A DNA stretch of 10,344 nt from Thermoleophilia bacterium (GTDB taxonomy: Bacteria > Actinomycetota > Thermoleophilia > Gaiellales > Gaiellaceae), in NCBI GenBank assembly GCA_014534155.1, contig JACVSB010000038.1:1-10344 (forward strand), in the 5' to 3' direction. The position numbers and the translations under genes were made by a program. Positions 5,604 to 10,344 of the stretch are shown here, one piece after another (position 1 is the first letter of the stretch; every line of letters starts with the position of its first letter). The notes below the pieces were generated by a model, which had not been told where the DNA came from, did not search any database, and was given only the letters and a program-made list of their open reading frames with translations.

Positions 5604-7317
5604 ACCCGCGCCAGAGGTTCGTGATCGGCACCCGCCGGTCGCGGCCGAAGGCCTTGGGGCGTAGCTTGACGCCGGGCGGCGCCTGGCGGCGCTTGTACTC
5701 GGCGCTGTCGACAAGCGCGACGGCGCGCTCCACCACCTGGGCGTCGAAGCCGTTGGACGAGAGCTCCTCACGGGACTGGTCGAGCTCGACGTAGGCCTCG
5801 AGGACGCGGTCGAGGGTCGCGTACGGGGGCAGCGAGTCCTCGTCGCGCTGGTCTTCCCGCAGCTCCGCCGAGGGGGCGCGCTCGATGATCGTCTCGGGGA
5901 TGAGCTCCCGCCCCGCGCGCTCGTTCAGGTGGCGGGCGAGTGCGAAGACGTCTGTCTTGAACACGTCCTTGAGGAGCGCGAAGCCGCCCGCCATGTCGCC
6001 GTAGAGCGTGGCGTAGCCCACGGAGAGCTCGCTCTTGTTGCCCGTCGCCACGACGAGCCAACCGAACTTGTTCGAGAGAGCCATGAGGAGGACGCCGCGC
6101 GTCCGCGCCTGGACGTTCTCCTCGGCGAGCCCGGGCTCGGTGCCGGCGAACGGGGGCGCGAGCGCCTCGGCGAACGCCTCCACGACCGCCTCGATCGGAA
6201 TCTCGAGGAAGCGCACGCCCAGGCTCGCGGCGAGCGCGCGCGCGTCGCGCCGCGTCTCCAGCGAGCTGTAGCGCGACGGCATCGAGACGGCGACGACGTG
6301 CTCACGGCCGAGCGCCTCGGCCGCCAGCGCGGCAGTGACTGCCGAGTCGACCCCGCCCGAGACGCCGACCACGACGTCGCGGAACCCGTTCTTCGCCACG
6401 TAGTCGCGCAGGCCGAGCTCGAGCGCGAGGCGCATCTCGTCACGCCTGTCGAGCGCCGGGGCGCGGTGCGCGGGCGCGTGGGCAGCCTGCGCGCGCGCCT
6501 CGCCGAGGTCGACGAGCGGTGGATCCGGAAGCTCGGTTCGCTCCCGGGCGAGAGCGCGCCGGCGCGCGTCGGAGAGCCGGCGGGCGACAGCGGTCGAGGC
6601 GTCGATGTCGGCGACGAGGAGCGCCTCTGCGAACGCCGGCGCCCGGGCGACGACCTCCCCGTCCTGGTCGAGCACGAGGCTGTGGCCGTCGAAGACGAGC
6701 TCGTCCTGGGCTCCGACGGCGTTCACGAATGCGATCCAGCAGGCGTTGTCGCGCGCGCGCTGGGCGAGCATCGCCTCCCGCTCCGCCCCCTTGCCCAGGT
6801 GGAAGGGCGAGGCGGAGACGTTCGTGAGCACGTGCGCGCCCGCGAGCGCGAGATCGGTCGCCGGCGGCCCCGGCTGCCAGATGTCCTCGCAGATCGTCGG
6901 CCCGACGAGCGTCTCGCCGACGCGGAGGAGGAGGAGACTGCGGCCGGGCTCGAAGTAGCGGTCCTCGTCGAAGACGCCGTAGTTGGGAAGGAAGCGCTTC
7001 CGGTAGGCCCCCTTCACCTCGCCGTCTGCGAGCACGAAGCAGGCGTTGAAGAGGTCGCGGTCGAGCTCGGGCGCCCCCACGAGCGCGGCCACGCCGCACG
7101 TCGCCCCGGCGATCTCGGTCAGCGTGCGCCCGGCGGCACGGAGAAAGCCGGGGCGAAGGAGCAGGTCCTCCGGCGGATACCCCGTGACGGCGAGCTCGGG
7201 GAAGAGGACGAGATCCGCTCCCACGTCGCGGGCCTCCTCGATCCGGGCGACGATGCGGTCCCGGTTCCCCTCCAGGTCGCCGACGACCGTGTTGATCTGC
7301 GCGAGCGCGACTCGCAT
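5602..7317 (-). CDS. nadE: Glutamine-dependent NAD+ synthetase
   Basis: The enzyme makes NAD+ from nicotinic acid adenine dinucleotide, ATP and glutamine, the last step of NAD biosynthesis, in the cytoplasm. At 571 residues it is the length of the two-domain form. The N-terminal nitrilase-like glutaminase has the triad Glu41 (FPELAVTGYPPEDL), Lys107 (KRFLPNYGVFDEDRYF) and Cys143 (TICEDIWQPG). The C-terminal synthetase has the ATP pyrophosphatase P-loop SGGVDS (320-325), ATGNKSELSVGYATLYGDMA (424-443), KDVFKTDVF, and the closing KAFGRDRRVPITNLW. ATG 7317 gives the standard MRVALAQINTVVGDLEGN; an in-frame ATG at 7365 would add 16 unconserved residues. The stop overlaps the ribosome site of the OsmC-like gene. 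All key residues are present. Confidence 0.97.
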   Translation of the reverse strand: MRVALAQINTVVGDLEGNRDRIVARIEEARDVGADLVLFPELAVTGYPPEDLLLRPGFLRAAGRTLTEIAGATCGVAALVGAPELDRDLFNACFVLADGEVKGAYRKRFLPNYGVFDEDRYFEPGRSLLLLRVGETLVGPTICEDIWQPGPPATDLALAGAHVLTNVSASPFHLGKGAEREAMLAQRARDNACWIAFVNAVGAQDELVFDGHSLVLDQDGEVVARAPAFAEALLVADIDASTAVARRLSDARRRALARERTELPDPPLVDLGEARAQAAHAPAHRAPALDRRDEMRLALELGLRDYVAKNGFRDVVVGVSGGVDSAVTAALAAEALGREHVVAVSMPSRYSSLETRRDARALAASLGVRFLEIPIEAVVEAFAEALAPPFAGTEPGLAEENVQARTRGVLLMALSNKFGWLVVATGNKSELSVGYATLYGDMAGGFALLKDVFKTDVFALARHLNERAGRELIPETIIERAPSAELREDQRDEDSLPPYATLDRVLEAYVELDQSREELSSNGFDAQVVERAVALVDSAEYKRRQAPPGVKLRPKAFGRDRRVPITNLWRG

Positions 7318-7330
7318 CCAGTCAGTGTGC

Positions 7331-7336
7331 AAGATA
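7331..7336 (-). promoter_or_regulatory. Candidate -10 hexamer for nadE
   Basis: TATCTT on the minus strand lies 13 bases before the nadE ATG at 7317, inside an unusually AT-rich patch (7331-7365) for this window. A TTCGCT about 17 bases further upstream is only a weak -35 candidate. If real, the mRNA leader would be about 6 bases, and the in-frame ATG at 7365 could not be used from this promoter. Confidence 0.3.
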
Positions 7337-7383
7337 CCGGTTTCCGCCTCGAAAGCGAAAACCATGGCCCTCCGAACCTCCCC

Positions 7384-7395
7384 GGGTCGCGACCC
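7384..7395. repeat. Perfect 12-base palindrome GGGTCGCGACCC in the SDR-nadE gap
   Basis: This self-complementary 12-mer sits 11 bases past the SDR stop and about 67 bases before the nadE ATG, in the longest non-coding gap of the window (7318-7406). No T-run follows on the minus strand, so it is not a classical intrinsic terminator. It could be an operator or an mRNA hairpin, or arise by chance in GC-rich DNA. Confidence 0.35.
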
Positions 7396-7406
7396 CGGAC
7401 ATACCC

Positions 7407-8177
7407 CTAGCGGCGCAGGCGGATCGCGTTCAGGTCGCGCTCGAGGATCTCCGGGATCCGCCGCTCGAGCTCGTCCAGGTCGGCGTCGTGCTCGGCGTGC
7501 AGGTAGCGGCCGGAGAGGCGGTCGAAGCGCCCCGTCGCGAGCGCGCGCACGAGGCGCGGCGCGAGCTCGGGCGGCGTCCACGGCGCGTCTTCGGGGAAGG
7601 AGCCGTCGGTCATCTCGGTGCGGACGAGACCGGGGCTGATGGGGAAGACGGGGATTCCGTGCGGCGCGAGCTGGCGCGCCAGCACCTCGCTGAAGCGGTG
7701 CACGGCAGCCTTGCTCGCGGCGTAGGCAGAGCTCGTGGAGCCGGGGAGGTATGCGGCGCCGCTCGCCACGTTCACGATTCGGCCGCGCCCGCGCTCGAGC
7801 ATTCCGGGGATGACGGCGCGGCAGCAGAGGTAGGGGCCGAGGACGTTCACCTCGAGGACGTGCCACCACTCGTCGGGCTCGAGCTCCCAGGCGTTCTCCT
7901 CCCAGAGCGAGATGCCGGCGTTGGCGACGAGAAGGTCGACTGGGCCGAGCTCCCGCGCGGTCTCTGCGAGCATGCGCTCGACGTCCCCGCGCCGGGAGAC
8001 GTCGCCGGCGATCGCGAGGCCGCGCGCCTCCGCCGCGGTCTCCTCGACCTGCGAGACCGTTCGCGCGGAGACCGCGACCCGCATCCCGGCGGACGCGAGC
8101 TCGAGCGCGATCCCGCGTCCGATCCCGCGGCCCCCTCCCGTGACGAGCGCAACCTGACCTTCGAGCTCAGACGGCAC
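7407..8177 (-). CDS. Short-chain dehydrogenase/reductase (SDR)
   Basis: A 256-residue classical SDR with every core motif: the Rossmann glycine motif TGGGRGIG (13-20), NAG (86-88), Asn111, Ser139, and the catalytic YAASK with Tyr152 and Lys156, followed by ISPGLVRTEM. Such enzymes interconvert alcohols and ketones with NAD(P)H. The cofactor preference and substrate are not evident, although Ser-Ala-Arg-Thr (37-40) after the second beta strand could favour NADP. The GTG start at 8177 is chosen because GGAGGAG stands 7 bases upstream and the protein then begins PSELEGQVALVTGG. It overlaps the upstream acyl-CoA ligase by 11 bases, so the pair is translationally coupled; a substrate related to an acyl or lipid product of that ligase is inferred. 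FabG is an alternative, but nothing specific supports it. Confidence 0.93.
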   Translation of the reverse strand: MPSELEGQVALVTGGGRGIGRGIALELASAGMRVAVSARTVSQVEETAAEARGLAIAGDVSRRGDVERMLAETARELGPVDLLVANAGISLWEENAWELEPDEWWHVLEVNVLGPYLCCRAVIPGMLERGRGRIVNVASGAAYLPGSTSSAYAASKAAVHRFSEVLARQLAPHGIPVFPISPGLVRTEMTDGSFPEDAPWTPPELAPRLVRALATGRFDRLSGRYLHAEHDADLDELERRIPEILERDLNAIRLRR

Positions 8178-10155
8178 GCGCGATCTCCTCCAGCGACTCG
8201 GGGTTCTCGACGGACGAGAGGTCGCCGGGATCTTCCCCGAGCGCACGAGCCCGAACCGCCCGCCGCACGATCTTGGCCGAGCGGGTCTTTGGAAGCGCCG
8301 GCACGAAGTGGACGCGGTCGGGCGCGAACGCCTTGCCGAGCTCCCGCGCGACGGACGCGCTCACCTCGCGCGCGAGCTCGCCCGAGGGCTCGTGCCCGGG
8401 AACGAGGACGCAGAAGAGCCACGCCACCTCCCCCTTGACCTCGTGCGGCACGCCCACGGCGGCGGCCTCCGAGACGGCGGCGTGCCCGACGGCCGCCGAC
8501 TCGAGCTCGGCCGGTCCCACCCGCTTCCCGGCGATCGTCAGCGTGTCGTCCGACCGTCCGTGCAGGAACCAGTACCCGTCCTCGTCGGCGGAGGCCCAGT
8601 CGCCGTGCACCCATACGCCGGGGATCCGGCGCCAGTACGTCTCCAGGTAGCGCTCGGGGTCCTTCCAGAAGCCGCGCGTCATCCCGGGGAACGGCTTGCG
8701 GCAGACGAGCTCGCCCACCTCGCCCGTCCCGACGAGCGAGCGCCCGTCGGGGGAGAGGACGTCCATCGCCATCCCGAGCGCCGGCCCGCCGAGCGAGCAC
8801 TCCTTGATCGGGAGCGCAGGCGTGGGCGAGAGGAAGCACGCGCCCACCTCCGTCCCTCCGGAGCAGTTGATGATCGGGCAGCGCGAGCCGCCTACGCGCT
8901 CGGAGAGCCAGCGGTAGGGCGCCGGGTTCCACGGCTCGCCCGTCGTCACGATCGTGCGCAGCGAGCCGAGGTCCGCACGAGGGTCGCCGTGCAGCATGAG
9001 CCCCCGGACGAGCGTCGGCGAGCAGCCGAGGACGGTCACGCGCTCGCTCTCGATCGTGCGCCAGAGGCGGTCCGGCGGCCAGTCCGGCGCGCCCTCGGCG
9101 AAGACGAGCGTGGCTCCCATCGCGCCTCCTCCCACGACCGTCCACGGGCCCATGATCCAGCCCATGTCGGTCGCGAAGTGGACGACGTCCCCGGGCCCCG
9201 CGTCGGCCTGGTAGGCGACCTCCCTCGTGATCGAGACGAGGAAGCCGCCCTGCACGTGGACGATCCCCTTCGGGCGGCCGGTCGTCCCCGACGTGTACGT
9301 GAGGAGGTAGGGCGCCTCCGACTCGACCTCGAGCGCGGGCAGGCGACCAGGCTGCGCTTCCAGGAGCTCCTCCCACCAGACGTCCCGCCCAGGTCGCATC
9401 GGTGCGTTACCCGGCCCGAGCCGGCGCCAGACGAGGACGTGCTCGACCGACGGGGCTTCGCCGACCGCCTCGTCCACGATCTCCTTCATCGCCACCTCCC
9501 GGCCGCGCCGAAGGGAGGCGTCCGCGCTGATCACGACCTTCGCCCCCGCGTCGCGAAGCCGCGCCGCGACGGCCGGGGCGGCGAAACCGGAGAAGAGCGG
9601 AACCTGGATCGCTCCCAGGTGCGCGCAGGCGTGCGAGGCGATCGCGACCTCCGGAGACATGGGCAGGTAGATCGCGACCGCGTCGCCCTCGCGCACGCCG
9701 AGGGCGGCGAGACCCTCCGCGAGCCGCGTGACGTCGCGCGAGGCCTCCGCGAATGTGAGCTCGCGGCGTGACCCGTCCTCGCCGAGGAAGACCGCGGCCG
9801 TCGCGTGCGGGCGGCGCTCGGCCCACCGGTGCACGCAGTTTCGCGCGATCGAGACGCGCCCGCCGAGAAACCATGTCGCCCACTCGGGTCCCCGGGAGAC
9901 GTCGCACACCCGTTCCCACGGCGTGGAGAACTCGAGCCCCATGTCCTCGATCGCCGCCGGCCAGAACCACTCCGGGTCCTCCTGCGAGCGGCGGACGAGC
10001 TCCCCGTAGTCGGGAATCCCGTGGCGGCGCAGCAAGCGGACGACGTTCGCTCGCTCGAGCACCTCCCGGCTCGGGCGCCAGACGACCTCGCTCCCCGCGG
10101 CAAGCCTACGCCTCGGCGGCGCGCGGGCCCGGCTTTGGGCGCGGCGCCGCGCCAC
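8167..10155 (-). CDS. AMP-forming acyl-CoA ligase, acetyl-CoA synthetase-like
   Basis: The enzyme activates a carboxylate with ATP to an acyl-AMP and transfers it to CoA. Motifs in order, numbered from the GTG at 10155: an ACS-type N-terminal cap (WRPS at 26-29, WFWPAAIEDMG, WATWFLGGRVSIARNCVHRW), YTSGTTGRPKG (287-297), TDMGWIMGPW (329-338), NCSGGTEVGA (430-439), HGDW (517-520), GRSDD (533-537), and PKTRSAK with the catalytic Lys628. Acetate-specific synthetases have WWQTE where this protein has CSGGTE, so the pocket wall tryptophan is absent. A bulkier acid is therefore likely, as in acetoacetyl-CoA synthetases with SGGTD. The start is weak: the family-like VVWRPS lies upstream of the next GTG (10062), so GTG 10155 is used, which adds an Arg-rich tail inside the MMPL gene. 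Confidence 0.92.
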   Translation of the reverse strand: MARRRAQSRARAPPRRRLAAGSEVVWRPSREVLERANVVRLLRRHGIPDYGELVRRSQEDPEWFWPAAIEDMGLEFSTPWERVCDVSRGPEWATWFLGGRVSIARNCVHRWAERRPHATAAVFLGEDGSRRELTFAEASRDVTRLAEGLAALGVREGDAVAIYLPMSPEVAIASHACAHLGAIQVPLFSGFAAPAVAARLRDAGAKVVISADASLRRGREVAMKEIVDEAVGEAPSVEHVLVWRRLGPGNAPMRPGRDVWWEELLEAQPGRLPALEVESEAPYLLTYTSGTTGRPKGIVHVQGGFLVSITREVAYQADAGPGDVVHFATDMGWIMGPWTVVGGGAMGATLVFAEGAPDWPPDRLWRTIESERVTVLGCSPTLVRGLMLHGDPRADLGSLRTIVTTGEPWNPAPYRWLSERVGGSRCPIINCSGGTEVGACFLSPTPALPIKECSLGGPALGMAMDVLSPDGRSLVGTGEVGELVCRKPFPGMTRGFWKDPERYLETYWRRIPGVWVHGDWASADEDGYWFLHGRSDDTLTIAGKRVGPAELESAAVGHAAVSEAAAVGVPHEVKGEVAWLFCVLVPGHEPSGELAREVSASVARELGKAFAPDRVHFVPALPKTRSAKIVRRAVRARALGEDPGDLSSVENPESLEEIARAV
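8185..8191 (-). promoter_or_regulatory. Ribosome binding site deciding the GTG start of the SDR gene
   Basis: GGAGGAG lies inside the end of the acyl-CoA ligase gene, 7 bases before GTG 8177. It supports an 11-base gene overlap and the 256-residue SDR start over the longer in-frame extension to 8246. Confidence 0.7.
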
Positions 10156-10344
10156 CCTCGACCTCGACGTGCGGAAGCCACTCCAGCCAGGCGGGGAGGT
10201 ACCAGTTGCGCTCCCCCAGGAGGTGCATCGCCGCCGGGACGAGCACCGAGCGGACGACCGTGGCGTCGATCAGGAGCGCGACGGCGATCCCGAAGCCCAT
10301 CTGCTGGAACATGACGAGGTCACCGGCCGCGAACCCGGAGAAGA
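10106..10344 (-). CDS. MMPL family transporter, C-terminal end (cut by window edge)
   Basis: Only the last 79 residues are present, reading in from the right edge: FSGFAAGDLVMFQQMGFGIA, then a final membrane segment VALLIDATVVRSVLVPAAMHLL, then GERNWYLPAWLEWLP. This pattern (Asp-Ala-Thr-Val-Val-Arg-Ser, a proline-bearing helix, then LLGERNWYLP) is characteristic of the MMPL branch of the RND superfamily: proton-driven inner-membrane exporters, many of which move lipids in actinobacteria. The short cytoplasmic tail ends in a Pro/Arg-rich stretch. The stop at 10106 lies inside the N-terminal region of the acyl-CoA ligase, an apparent overlap of 50 bases if the ligase starts at 10155. The substrate is unknown; a lipid is inferred from the neighbouring acyl-CoA ligase. 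Confidence 0.9.
   Translation of the reverse strand, partial: FSGFAAGDLVMFQQMGFGIAVALLIDATVVRSVLVPAAMHLLGERNWYLPAWLEWLPHVEVEGGAAPRPKPGPRAAEA

Noticed and set aside
5929..7410. Plus-strand open frame of 493 codons opposite nadE
   Set aside because: nadE is intact with all catalytic residues on the other strand; the antisense product is a low-complexity Arg/Glu/Val/Leu shadow.
8308..9771. Plus-strand open frame of 487 codons opposite the acyl-CoA ligase
   Set aside because: Shadow of the ligase; composition is Arg/Ala/Pro/His-rich and there is no domain pattern or ribosome site.

Overview
This window is very GC-rich (roughly 70% or more by eye) and almost wholly coding: eleven genes, two of them cut by the window edges, fill it with no gap over about 90 bases. 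I see no tRNA, rRNA, CRISPR array, insertion sequence, phage gene or convincing intrinsic terminator. The gene content (MMPL exporter, M16 peptidase beside a hot-dog thioesterase, glutamine-dependent NAD+ synthetase, permuted S55 protein, frequent GTG starts) suggests a deep-branching actinobacterium, perhaps of the Thermoleophilia (Gaiellales/Solirubrobacterales) type. That placement is inference from style and resemblance, not a search result.

Layout. Left part: an M16 zinc peptidase N-terminus (minus, cut at base 1) is translationally coupled behind a 4HBT-type acyl-CoA thioesterase (minus). Divergent from the thioesterase is a GlmS/AgaS-like SIS-domain sugar-phosphate protein (plus). It runs into a convergent PLP enzyme of the cysteine-desulfurase-like family (minus), which lacks the usual desulfurase cysteine. 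Divergent from that is a Mug/TDG-type mismatch DNA glycosylase (plus), followed after 35 bases by a secreted SpoIVB/S55-type protein (plus) whose Ser and His motifs are in circularly permuted order.

Right part: everything is on the minus strand, read from the right edge leftward. An MMPL exporter C-terminus overlaps an acetyl-CoA-synthetase-like acyl-CoA ligase, which overlaps an SDR oxidoreductase. After 89 bases comes nadE, and 8 bases later an OsmC/Ohr-like protein. The OsmC-like and S55 genes converge so tightly that their stop codons share one CTAG.

How the genes may work together: MMPL, ligase and SDR look like a lipid or acyl-group unit (activation, carbonyl/alcohol redox, export), and nadE plus the OsmC-like gene form a cofactor and thiol-redox pair. 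These groupings are inferred from spacing only.

The most interesting signals are in gene starts and domain architecture. At both divergent junctions two TANNNT -10-like hexamers lie back to back and share one TA, and on the minus side each sits exactly 6 bases before a start codon, as expected for leaderless mRNAs. Two genes (the DNA glycosylase and the OsmC-like gene) have no usable ATG, GTG or TTG and appear to start at CTG. The S55 protein is a circular permutation relative to Bacillus SpoIVB. I found no clearly new multi-gene system such as defence, CRISPR or a mobile element.
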